Part shown: piece by piece, positions 1 through 8,850 of the stretch
Layout of the letters: each line of letters begins with the position of its first letter
How positions within the stretch are numbered: position 1 is the stretch's first letter
Assembly: GCA_000969725.1 (NCBI GenBank)
Contig: JXSR01S002882.1
From: Ophiothrix spiculata
Taxonomy: Eukaryota; Echinodermata; Ophiuroidea; Amphilepidida; Ophiotrichidae
Length of the DNA: 22,613 bases
Strand: one strand, 5' to 3'
Program-made: the position numbers and the translations under genes
The notes under the pieces: generated by a model
The model's database searches: none
Told to the model about the DNA's origin: nothing
Seen by the model: only the letters and a program-made list of their open reading frames with translations

Positions 1-678
1 GAGAGCAAAATTTATTGTAGTAAATGCGACCTCGTCGTTCGTCTGACCCCGGTCTAAATTATGAAGTTTTATTGCACACAGAACAAGGAAGAAACAATTG
101 ATTTTCATTTATTACTTGTATTGACTCAGTACAACAATAGAAACAACGAATTTGTGCGAGCGTTCACTGGACTGGAACCAAGTCATAATACATAGTACTG
201 GTCACTGATTGCTTGTCATAAACACTGGACAGGATGACGTTCTTCTAAAATTGACGGTACTTTAATTAGCCCAACCATTATTAACTACACATAATTAGAA
301 ACGTTATAATTTATCCTATATGATGGCGCTTGCGCAATAAATCTGACATGAAGTGCAGAAATGTTATGACTGGCGAAAGATGGTCAGATAGAGAAAATTT
401 TGACTTTTACACATACAAATTAGGCTATTTGGTGGATAAAAAAAAAACCAATGATGACAAATTTATACCTAGTGATTTTTAAAAAAATATACTACAGGGT
501 AGCTTATAAAATAAGCTTTAAAATGGTTTATGCGCATAGAATTTTGGATGAGTAGAACTAAAATGCCAATAAAAAAACGCCAAAAAAACACTGTTTTTCT
601 GCCGTTTTCAGCTGCTCATTGAGCGTAAAAAGTTGTACATCAAGTGCTATTTTTTAACTTTACACAAGAAATTCATAT
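1..678. other. No feature recognised (probably GIPC intron 3)
   Basis: AT-rich sequence with no coding frame, RNA gene or repeat that I can identify. It lies downstream of the exon 3 donor of the minus-strand GIPC gene, so it is probably intronic if the gene continues past base 1. Confidence 0.5.
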
Positions 679-1001
679 GGGGGGCACCTAAGTATAATGT
701 TGCAGGCATAGCGTGACCACAGTTTTCCAAACACCCCCTAAAGGGTGATAGTTTCTGAAGCCAAAATATACCCTTTTTCACCCATTCACACCCTAAATTG
801 GGAATTTACCGTTCCCGTTTTAACACTAGGGTTTGAAAAAGTACCCTATTTCTTGAAAATGAGCTAAAATAGCTGCTTTTGATACCCTAAATAGTAGTAA
901 ATGGTGTCACCTGATACACCCCTTTGTCCTCAAAAACAATTCTAATTCAACTTCTTCTTGGTCACGCTACGCCTGCAGCATTATACTTGAGTGGCCCCCC
1001 C
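679..1001. mobile_element. Inverted-repeat MITE-like element with G/C-run ends
   Basis: Arms of about 43 bp at 679-721 and 959-1001 are inverted copies. GGGGGGCACCTAAGTATAAT on the left corresponds to the reverse complement of ATTATACTTGAGTGGCCCCC on the right, and both continue through a TGCAGGC(A/G)TAGCGTGACCA core. The interior of about 235 bp has several ACCCTA-type short repeats and no ORF. I found no convincing target duplication, because the ends are G/C runs. The G/C caps resemble the family at 5682-5859, but the arms are otherwise unrelated. Confidence 0.72.
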
Positions 1002-1004
1002 GGG

Positions 1005-2175
1005 GGAGTTAGAAAATTTTGGAATTTCAAAGCACAAATCACTCGGTTTGTTGCACAAATTTTGCTACTTCATGCTTCAAGTTAGCACTTATTCCCTCAA
1101 AATCTGGGCAAGACACTACAGAGACTCGCATTGAAGAGTTGACAAAACATACGAAGTGATGTCTGAGTGCCGAGTGGGATGTGCCCCCTGACCTGAGGAG
1201 TTAGAAAATTTTGAAATTTAAAAACACAAATCACTCGATTTGGTGCATAGATTTTGTTGCTTTAAGTAAACACTTTTTCTCATCACAATCTGGGCATGGC
1301 ACTCCAGAGACGCGCATATAGAACAGTGGACAAAACGTACAAAAGGGGGATGTGCCCTGACGAAATGTGCTCTTTCAGTAGTTCGAAAATGTTTGAAATT
1401 TAGAAAATGAAAAATACATTCACATGATTTAATGCATAGATTTTGCTACCTGGGGCCTCAAGTTAAGTGTCTAAGTTAGCATTTCCCCCCATCTAAATCT
1501 GTAGGCAAAGAACAGACACTCGAACTGAGAAGTTAGACAATTTTGGAATTTCAAAACACTGTTCACGCGATTTGGCACACATATTTTCTGTTATTTCAAT
1601 TTAACATTTTTACTCATCAAATCTGCATGGCAAGGCACTCCAGAGACTTGCATTGAACAATAGACCGAACATATAATGAAGGTTGTGTCCCTCAGTAGTT
1701 AGAAAATTTTGGAATATTGAAACACTAGAGGGCCCGCGGTTAGTTGTGGCAGTCACCTAGAAATGACCTTGGATATAACCTTGGATGAATTTTTGAACAT
1801 TGTTGTGTTTGACCTTGGATGACCTTTTGACCTTGAGTTACCTTGGCATTGTACAAAGGGCTATTCATGGTCCAAGTTTGGTGTTGATGGCTGTGACCTC
1901 GAAATGACCTGGGATGACCTCGGGTCAACTTTTTGACCTGGGATGACCTCGGGTCAACAATTTCGAGATTTGACCTCTAGATGACCTTTGACTTTGGATG
2001 ACCTTACCGGACCCCCTAAAAAACGCGAACTCGGTCCTCCTCGGACCAAGTTGCACCTGCCCACAAAGTTTCAGGCGCGTGCGACCCACCGTCTCCGAGC
2101 AAATAGATGGACAGACACACACACAGACAAACGCGATTTGGTACATAGATTTTACTTGAATTTCAAAAAATATGT
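1005..2175. repeat. Degenerate tandem array, units about 150-190 bp
   Basis: Each unit starts with a variant of AGTTAGAAAATTTTGGAATT, seen at about 1007, 1199, 1380, 1531 and 1695. It continues with CAC(G/T)CGATTTGGTGCATAGA, ATCTGGGCA and CTCCAGAGACTCGCAT variants. The fifth unit is interrupted after about 1723 and its ACGCGATTTGGTACATAG motif resumes at 2131, so the TGACCT-rich element between them inserted into a pre-existing array. Confidence 0.75.
1724..2130. repeat. TGACCT-rich dispersed repeat inserted in the tandem array
   Basis: The segment contains twelve TGACCT hexamers between 1764 and 2004. It then has a hairpin-forming GGTCCTCCTCGGACC near 2034, and a CCCACAAAGTTTCAGG / GACAGACACACACACAGAC tail ending at about 2129. 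The tail looks like the simple-sequence end of a dispersed repeat. No coding frame is credible; the reading frames here are TGACCT translations. Confidence 0.7.
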
Positions 2176-2206
2176 GTTTGGTAATTTCAATTTCGATCTT
2201 GATTTG

Positions 2207-2211
<5 letters not shown>

Positions 2212-2238
<27 letters not shown>
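2212..2238. repeat. Poly-T tract
   Basis: About 27 consecutive T after GATCAAA. It produces the poly-Lys and poly-Phe reading frames on the two strands, which are not genes. The following 2240-2990 holds nothing I recognise. Confidence 0.9.
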
Positions 2239-2995
2239 GCAAAAACATGGGGCGGCTCTAGCCTCCCCGGTCGCCCCTAGCGACGCCCATGGTACTGACT
2301 CTTGCTTCAATTTAGCAGTTTGTAAAAAATGTTCCTTCCATGTCACAACTGGCTAAACAAATTACATTATTGACTTTTTGGCATTTGACATGCATGAGTG
2401 ATGAGTGAAGGCAACCATAGGAACAGATTTATAATGGAATTGCTAATCCCTTGGTGTAAAGATTGTATGATTAGTCAATGCTTTTTGTCGGAAGTTAGTC
2501 AACTTGACACACTTTAATTGCTAATATGATTCAAAACTACTCAATTTTGTAAACAACTATTCCTTGATCCACAGAAATGTAAATTCATGTTGTAGTTTAG
2601 TTTTACATTGTACTGGGTGTATGTGATGGGGTATTTGGGGTTTTGTCGATGATGCATTGCATCTTGTCATAATGTGGGAATGTTGAAAGACTTTGCATGC
2701 AGGCACGTGGTATATCATTCGCGTAAAGCACTATTCACACGGTAAGAGTAGTCTCTCCACGAAACAGAATCTTGATACCCGAAGTTGATTTTTGCAGAAA
2801 CTGAGTACACACAAATACCCCAATTTGAGCTCAGTTTGGGAAAGGTCTTAATGCCTTTACGTATAGAACAGAAAAATTTTGGCAGACAAAATTCAAAATT
2901 TCATAGCTAAATTTTTAGAATAGGTCTCATTCAATACGAAAATGCTTTAAAATGTTCTCCAATGTTTCAAAAATGTATTTTAAGTTAGCGTGAAT

Positions 2996-3061
2996 GAATT
3001 CCTTTACTGTACTGTAAAGGAATTCCTTTACGGAAACTGATCATGAAGGAATTCCTTTACG
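2996..3061. repeat. Three copies of an EcoRI-centred palindrome
   Basis: GTAAAGGAATTCCTTTAC (3014-3031) is a perfect 18-bp palindrome. A left copy of its right half (2996-3007) creates a 12-bp stem with a 6-nt loop over 2996-3025. A third near-copy lies at 3046-3060. Confidence 0.85.
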
Positions 3062-3155
3062 TTAGGAATTATAACCTCTCCCGATCTGAGCTCCATGGCT
3101 GGAAACGCCATTACACATATACAAAGTCATTGATCTCCTCTCCTCTCCTCTAGAA

Positions 3156-3326
3156 CAGGGATTCTCAACAAGCGACAAGCAAATTTGGCGCTTTGACAAG
3201 TACTGATTGGCATTTTCACACTCTCTAAAAACAAAGAAATACACTGAGAAATAGGCAAGTTTAGCGCTTTCCCCTACAATTTTCTCATTTATGAGGCACA
3301 TTGTAAGGCCTACTTGAGAACCCCTG
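3156..3326. mobile_element. hAT-like MITE, 171 bp
   Basis: Terminal inverted repeats are CAGGGATTCTCAA on the left and TTGAGAACCCCTG on the right (one mismatch), with further similarity inward. The element is flanked by an 8-bp duplication, CTCTAGAA (3148-3155) and CTCTAGAT (3327-3334). Eight-bp duplications and a CAGGG start are characteristic of hAT transposons. It has no coding capacity. Confidence 0.85.
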
Positions 3327-3337
3327 CTCTAGATGAT

Positions 3338-3468
3338 CAGGCACGAGAATGAAATTCCATGAAAAAACAGGAAAATTGTGGAAAAAACAGGAAAACAGGC
3401 TAAAAAACACATACATTTGGCCACAAAAAACAGGAGTTCCTGTTTAAACAGGAAGATTCTCATGCCTG
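3338..3468. mobile_element. Short hAT-like MITE, 131 bp, next to the exon 3 donor
   Basis: Ends are CAGGCACGAGAAT (3338) and ATTCTCATGCCTG (to 3468), inverted with one mismatch. It is flanked by perfect AGATGAT on both sides (3331-3337 and 3469-3475). The interior is rich in AAAACAGGAAAA. The left duplication overlaps the right duplication of the preceding MITE. Its right edge is about 20 bp inside the intron from the GIPC exon 3 donor (3490). Confidence 0.8.
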
Positions 3469-3490
3469 AGATGATATTTGTATAACTTAC

Positions 3491-3642
3491 CACTGCAGTA
3501 ATTTCTGCCGGTCCTTTGGATCGTAACCTCAAGGTTTCTTTACCAGTTCCTACTTTTCCTTTGAGGGCGCTATCATCTCCATTACCCGTGACAACCAATG
3601 GTGATGCAGCTGGTTTCGATGAACTACGTGGCTGTATTTTGG
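3491..3642 (-). CDS. GIPC: GIPC-family PDZ adaptor, coding exon 3 (post-PDZ linker)
   Basis: The exon adds residues 231-281. The split codon A+CC gives Thr, followed by KIQPRSSSKP, a Gly/Ser/Asp-rich linker and GTGKETLRLRSKGPAEI. That last stretch matches the GTGRGTLRLRSRGPA segment after PDZ in vertebrate GIPC1. The acceptor is TCTCTTTTTCAG before 3642, and phase 1 fits exon 2. The donor is GCAGTG|GTAAGT at 3490, phase 0. In GIPC1 this segment is followed by about 60 residues of GH2 (beginning near FEEKAIEKVDDLL), the region implicated in myosin VI binding. No such exon was found on the minus strand of 1-3480, so the gene is probably cut by the window edge rather than truncated. A MITE lies only about 20 bp beyond the donor. 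Confidence 0.93.
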
Positions 3643-3916
3643 CTGAAAAAGAGAAAAGAAAAATATTATGTATAAAACCTAAATTAAAGTATATGCTGTG
3701 TGTTTTTGTTGTACATAAATGTACTGTGGTTTTTCGTTGCACAGTCCAGAACCTTCTTCTGACATCTAATTGCAGCAATTATGAAATAGAGCCAATGTGA
3801 CAGCTTTCCATTGCTATGAACATTTACAGCCTATCTCATGGTAAGGCCAAAAAAAAAATATTTTTGTTTGCCCTCCAGTGGGAAAATTAAAATTTTGGGT
3901 CCGTCGGTCGGTTGAT

Positions 3917-3941
3917 CTTTATTTTTATTTTTTTTTTTTTT
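3917..3941. repeat. T-rich low-complexity tract
   Basis: A run of T with scattered A follows GTCCGTCGGTCGGTTG. It may be the decayed tail of a dispersed repeat; I see no other support. Confidence 0.6.
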
Positions 3942-4302
3942 ACTCTTCACATATCTTAAAGAATGAAGTCATTCCATGGATTTTATCGCGAATATCAAGC
4001 AATGCTAATTTAACATCACATTGGCCTATAGATATGGTGGTTTGCCGTTGAAAAAACAACACATCAAATTTGTTTTGTCGAGTCATTAAAATCAATAGCT
4101 TTTAAATAATCACAGGAATAGTTTTACAACTTAAAACTTTGCAATAGAATGTATACATGGATTTTTGAATATCTGGTTATCAAAAAGATAAACCCTATAC
4201 ACATTATGTAGGCTTACGAAAACCACTTGGGGCTCTCACATTAGTGCACGCAGAGGGTGTAGAGTCTCAATAAAACTACATAATGTAAAATACAGGCTAA
4301 AC

Positions 4303-4757
4303 AGTAATGCGTCTGTCAGTTGTAAGCCCTGCTACTGGGGACCCAGGCACAGAAGGGACATATCGGGGGAAATTACCAGAGCCAAGTGTAACAAACCCTG
4401 CTATTGCCTGGTTACTGTCCCGGGTGCCGGGGCACAAAATGATGATCACATCCCGGTTACTGTCCCTGCCCCTGCCAGCTAGAATTCATTGTCATATCAC
4501 GGGTATTGTCCCCGCCCTTGCTAGCCAGTATTCATAGCATATCATATTTAATTATACCCTGGATATCCTGTTGCTGCTCCCGCTCTGAAATAGGCTAGTT
4601 AAACAACAGGGTAACAGCCCCGGCTACATTTTGGTATGCAGCCCGGGTTGCCGGGCGACTCTATTGTACGGTCAAGGGTACAAACCAGGTACAGTACCGT
4701 ACAACCAGCACCGGGTCCCCGGTAGCCGGGCTTGCAATTGACAGATGCATAAACACT
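4303..4757. mobile_element. GC-rich inverted-repeat element, about 455 bp
   Basis: Left arm GCGTCTGTCAGTTGTAAGCC (from about 4310), continuing through CTGCTACTGGGGACCCAGGC, is matched by the reverse complement of 4705-4749 (GCATCTGTCAATTGCAAGCC, then CGGCTACCGGGGACCCGGTGC). Arms are about 45 bp at about 80% identity. The interior has repeated CCGGGTTACTGTCCC-like segments. The frames across it are not protein-like. Exact ends and target duplication are not resolved. Confidence 0.68.
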
Positions 4758-5013
4758 GACCATGTCATAAATTCCATCAGCTGGGATGCTATCAATCAAT
4801 GGAGCAAACCCTGGATGCATGATTTCTATTGATCGATTGACTATTATCATGTCTGGTAGCTGGTGAGATAATTCAATTAATGTTTTGAATTACGTAATGA
4901 TTGTTTTCAAAACAAAACATTGCAAGACTGATCTCTCTATTTCAATATCTACATTTTATTTAAAAATAAGTGTGAAATCAAGAATTGGGGTAGGAATTGC
5001 TTGCTAATTCAAC

Positions 5014-5524
5014 GGCTCACTAGATCGAAGGGTTCGATAATCAGATGCGCTCGCTGGTCCATATTGTAATTTAGGCTTACCAGTGTGATTTTTTTTAAAA
5101 AGGCTCGCTAGTTGGAATTTTGAAAACAGCTCCCTAAAATGTAGTTCAATTTTATACGACAGGTTTGCTTTCCTAATTAAAAATAAAGGCTCGCTATTGG
5201 GAATTTTAAAATCAACTTGCTAGTCCACATAAAAAAAATTCTGTGCGTTCATTGTATTTCAAAATTTGGACTAGCAAAGTCTGCTATTTTCATAACTTGG
5301 ACTATTGAGCTGTTTTCAAAAATCAAACAATGAGCCTTTTTAAAATTTGAACTAGCGTGCATTTTAATAAATTTGGACTAGCGAGCCGTTTTCAAAATTC
5401 AGAATAACACACATTTTTAAATATTCACACTTGCGAGTCTTTTTCAAGGCAGAATTTATCCCTATTGAATAACATGTTCTGACTAGCAAGCCTTTGGACT
5501 GGCAAACTGCCAGACTAGTGAGCC
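5014..5524. repeat. Large imperfect inverted repeat built from GGCTCGCTAG units
   Basis: The left half has repeated GGCTCGCTAGTTGGAATTTT units. The right half has the reversed form, such as TTTGGACTAGCGAGCC, repeated about seven times. The outer ends are perfect 10-bp inverted repeats, GGCTCACTAG (5014) and CTAGTGAGCC (to 5524). The axis is near 5240. No ORF. Confidence 0.72.
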
Positions 5525-5681
5525 ATCAGACTTTCCCAGTTTGGAAGTGTATTCCCATTTCCTTTACAAAAATGGAAGTGCATCCTTGATTCAGATTTTT
5601 CACCACCGTGCAAACATACCCATCAAAATGCAAAACCTGTACAATTATAATCTTGATAGAATATAGATTCAAAGGTCAAAG

Positions 5682-5859
5682 CCCGGGGAGGGGGTACTCA
5701 AGTTTGGAAAACAGACCCATTTTGAAAAACAGACCCATCAAAATACCACATTTTGCAAAGAAAAAGGACCCATTGGTATACTGGACAGCCTGATTTTGCT
5801 ACCCAAGTTGGCGGCACATCCCCGTGATCACTTTTGTACTAAGTACCCCCCCCCCCCGG
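5682..5859 (+). mobile_element. Poly-C-capped element, copy A, with 8-bp target duplication
   Basis: The left end is CCCGGGGAGGGGGTACTCAAG; the right end is CTAAGTAC followed by a 13-C run and GG. These are inverted copies. GGTCAAAG flanks both sides (5674-5681 and 5860-5867). The interior has two ACAGACCCAT units, then GGCGGCACATCCCCG near the right end. Positions 5720-5776 are identical, on the opposite strand, to 17938-17994. The short peptide RPIKIPHFAKKKDPL read from it is a by-product of that DNA identity. Confidence 0.78.
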
Positions 5860-6197
5860 GGTCAAAGTCATGAGGGTCTGTACAGATATACCTACATGTA
5901 TTTACATCATAAAATAGGAATATGTTCAGGACATACAATTGCATAGGCCTTCATGTACATGTAGGCACATACATGATATACAAGTAGGTCTACATGTACT
6001 ATTACGCTGAATTGATATGCCTAAAATATGGTTGTTTTTAGACAGTAAAGATTGTACAATAGACCATTTAAGAACATAGTATAGACCTCTGGAAAGGCAG
6101 CCGTTACTGACAATTTCATGGCAAACCTTCACTTGATGCTCATTGGGTTCCCAATCATCAGACGGGAGATCTGAAATAATGCTGTAAGGCTGCGATC

Positions 6198-6357
6198 ACA
6201 TAGAAGTATATGCATATGGTATACGGAATTTGCTATACGCTCCTGGGGAGGCACTCATGTGAATTCGTGATGGCGATAATCCCTGTCGACTTCAAATATA
6301 AGTGCCTCCCCCGGAAGTGTATAGCGAATATTGTATACCGATGCGTATACTTCTATG
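6198..6357. mobile_element. Hairpin MITE, about 160 bp
   Basis: The arms fold over almost the whole length. ACATAGAAGTATATGCATAT and GGGGAGGCAC on the left correspond to the reverse complement of GTGCCTCCCCC and ATGCGTATACTTCTATGT on the right, separated by about 25 bp. Internal GCTATACGC / GCGAATATT segments also pair. No clear target duplication. Confidence 0.75.
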
Positions 6358-6429
6358 TAATAATGAGATTTAGTGCGATTCGGGTCAGTTATGGTTATAT
6401 TTGACACCATTAATCTAACAATTCTTCTA

Positions 6430-6725
6430 ATATTCTATTCGACAGTTCCTCTCTGATACCTGTATGATACCCTATTCAAGACTGCAAAGTCAATACTGGT
6501 CTGAAAAACGATTGTTGATATCCTATGCAGGGGCAAACTAGACCTCTGTCTTTGTGATATTTTTGACTATTGCAGTCCTGTATGGTCTAACTTTTCTAAT
6601 ACACATCATAATAGCCTTTTAATTCTGCATAACAAGCTTGCTCGTATTCTTCTTCATGCAGATATAAGGACTCCAATATAAAAAATGATGAATAACCTTA
6701 TTAGCTGGATCAGATTTAATGAGCC
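6430..6725 (+). pseudogene. Non-LTR retrotransposon reverse transcriptase fragment
   Basis: From about 6550 the frame reads LCLCDIFDYCSPVW (6562-6585 for FDYCSPVW), then NSLLILHNKLARILLHADIRTPI and a TAA, with further similarity (MMNNLISWIRF) in a shifted frame. FDYCSPVW, LHNKLARI and the DIRTP..L.W pattern are typical of the region after the polymerase domain in CR1/Jockey-group LINEs. Stops, a frameshift and the absence of the YADD core mean a dead 5'-truncated copy. I cannot assign the clade. Confidence 0.75.
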
Positions 6726-6921
6726 CTGTACTGGATGAGCACAGCAGCTTAGTTTGAATGAATTAAAAAATGTTATTTCTATGTAAATTATTTTCATTGT
6801 CTATACAATATTTCTTCAGGGTGTATTAATTTCAATTAATGTTCAAATATTATTGTAAATATTATCTTCATGAATGTAAATATGTATGAATAATTTATCT
6901 GACCAGTACATTTGTATTGAA

Positions 6922-7213
6922 GGGGGAGCGGGTTGGCGCAACGGTAGTTCCCTTGCCTTGCACCAATGAGGTCCTGGGTTCGAGTCCCGTGCCCAGCGCT
7001 TTATGTGCATTTGGTTTTCAGTCCGTGCTCGCTTGGACCACAGGTTTTTCTGTGGGTACTCAGGTCTTCCTCCTGCATTCAAAACTTAATTTAAAAAACA
7101 TCTTGGGAGCCCTGTTTAAGAAGCTTCCTTTAGCTATACTTGGTAACAAGTACCAAGTTAGGTTTCCTTGGCAAAAGCCTAAACAAGGTGAGTTTAAGAT
7201 TTGCCAGAATAAA
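6922..7213 (+). mobile_element. tRNA-derived SINE
   Basis: The 5' head has RNA polymerase III box A TGGCGCAACGG (6934-6944) and a perfect box B GGGTTCGAGTCCC (6976-6988). The anticodon stem is degenerate, so this is not a functional tRNA. The body contains TTTTTCTGTGGGTACTCAGG and TCTTCCTCCTGCATTC, resembling a core motif seen in many marine-invertebrate SINEs. The 3' end is uncertain; it probably ends at AGAATAAA, next to the following MITE. Confidence 0.78.
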
Positions 7214-7217
7214 GATA

Positions 7218-7880
7218 CACTCTTAGTGTAAAAAGGACGGTATCAAATATACGAGTAGTTTTCGGGATCATTTTATTTTGATCCTTTAAGGATCACTTTT
7301 GATCCAAAATGGATCACTTTTGATCCTTTTGCGGATCAATATATACAAAAGGATCAAATTTACCAGGATCATTTTTGATCCTTTTTTAGGATCATTTTAT
7401 TTTGATCCTTTTTGATTACAATATCAAATTTTTGATTCGTATTTCTGGATTATAATTTGATACGGGAAGGATGAGCTCATATTTGACACCGTGTTTGGAT
7501 CTAGCGTGATATTTTGTCTCATATTTCATCCTGGCTTGTCTACTCCATGTACACTACATAGCAGCTGTTGTCAACAATGATAATTACACCCCGCTTGATA
7601 ACTGCCTCGCAGTGGCCAAGTGGTTAGAGCGATTGTCTCGTAGTTATGGTCACTGATACGTGCCGGCGGCGTGGGTTCAAGCCCTGCTAGTGTCACTCCA
7701 GTGATATATTTTTAGGCAGATCTTTTTATAAGAAATATTTGATCCTTTTTTCGGATCAAGCATTTTGATCCTTATTTTGGGATCACTTTGATCCTTTAAG
7801 GGTAAGCTCATATTTGATACCAAAAAAGGATCAAAATTGATCCTTTTTGTCTCATATTTGATCCTTGCTTTCTAAGAGTG
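7218..7880. mobile_element. GATC-rich MITE, 663 bp
   Basis: The ends CACTCTTAG (7218) and CTAAGAGTG (to 7880) are inverted, each flanked by TA. Similarity continues inward as the shared ATATTTGATCC / GGTATCAAATAT theme. An AGAATAAA repeat also lies just outside both ends (7206-7213, 7882-7889), so an 8-bp duplication with offset is an alternative to a TA duplication. The arms are tandem GGATCAAAA and GATCCTTTT units. Superfamily is not assignable. Confidence 0.78.
7609..7697 (+). repeat. tRNA-like unit (SINE head or tRNA pseudogene) inside the GATC-rich MITE
   Basis: Box A TGGCCAAGTGG (7613-7623, followed by TTAGAGC) and box B GGGTTCAAGCCC (7673-7684) are 49 nt apart. A long variable-arm-like segment suggests origin from a class II (Leu/Ser-type) tRNA. 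The acceptor stem does not pair well, so a functional tRNA is unlikely. Confidence 0.6.
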
Positions 7881-8122
7881 TAGAATAAACAAACAACCAG
7901 CCTACTTGTACATTTTATACTATCAAGAAGTCAGCTTTCCCACAGGAAGACAGCCTCACACACTTGGTAGTATACCTATCCCCTCCCCCACCACTTCAGT
8001 TCCAAAGACTCTATTTTCAAAAAGGGTGGATACACTTTTGCTATATAATTATTTTAGACTTCAATTTGTGGAATACTAAATGTAAACTTGCACCTGGTTA
8101 CTCGACAAGCTTACCTAGTTTA

Positions 8123-8340
8123 GGGGCGCACCATTAGATTTCCAGAGGGGAAGCAGGAACTTGGGTTTGAGGTTGAAGTTTTGTTTTTTCGCCCCCTGTT
8201 CAAGGACAATTTTTTTTCTTAGAAATTACTGTTTTTACATATTCCATGTTCAGGGGTGATTTTTTTTTCTTCTGCCTATGGAGGGGATTTAACATAAAAA
8301 ACCTTCCTACTCCCACTCTGGAAATCTAATGGTGTGCCCC
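8123..8340. mobile_element. PIF/Harbinger-like MITE, 218 bp
   Basis: Terminal inverted repeats of about 35 bp: GGGGCGCACCATTAGATTTC on the left and GAAATCTAATGGTGTGCCCC on the right, continuing through CCAGAG(G/T)GGGA(A/G). The trinucleotide TTA flanks both ends (8120-8122, 8341-8343), as expected for PIF/Harbinger insertion. The interior is T-rich and non-coding. Confidence 0.82.
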
Positions 8341-8359
8341 TTAGCTTTTGAGCTGTCCA

Positions 8360-8380
8360 CTACACACACACACACACACG
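8360..8380. repeat. (CA)n microsatellite
   Basis: About nine CA units follow CCACTA. The open frame across it (THTHTH) is not a gene. Confidence 0.9.
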
Positions 8381-8850
8381 CTGCCTGGGCTCGTTGCCAG
8401 GTCCATGGGAGGGGAGATCAAGGGAACGTTACAAGTTCTAACCCAGTTACCCCTAACCTAATATTGGGATCACTATGTACATTGTACTTCACATGGAAGA
8501 TTTCAATTTCAAATTGCATAAAATTATTTCGCCACTGTCAATACCGTGCCTTCAGATTGCATAATATGAGCTCCTCTGTTTTGTTTACTTTGTAACAGGG
8601 AACCTATTTAGTATGTTTGTAATATAAGCACTTGACCACCATATACACACATAAATTTCCCAAACACAGGGTGGGGAGGACAATTATAAAATAACTCTAC
8701 CTCAAAGAGATGACCAATATGGTGGCATATAGGCCTAATGTTCTGCAACTTACAATAGTTTTTGGTTCAGACAGTTTTCAAAATTGTTCAAAGAGATTTT
8801 CTTACAATGATCTGATGAAAGTTTTGAATAAAGAGGACACTCTGAGCTAA

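Noticed and set aside
1925-2356. Open frames with poly-Lys / poly-Phe on both strands
   Set aside because: They are translations of the poly-T tract and the TGACCT repeat, with no family-like content.
3516-3800. Plus-strand frame of 94 residues
   Set aside because: It is antisense to GIPC exon 3 and its intron; no independent signal.
4307-4850. Plus- and minus-strand frames of 76 and 83 residues in the GC-rich segment
   Set aside because: They overlap the arms of an inverted-repeat element and look like repeat translations.
6922-6995. Functional tRNA gene
   Set aside because: Boxes A and B are good, but the anticodon stem does not pair and a SINE body follows.
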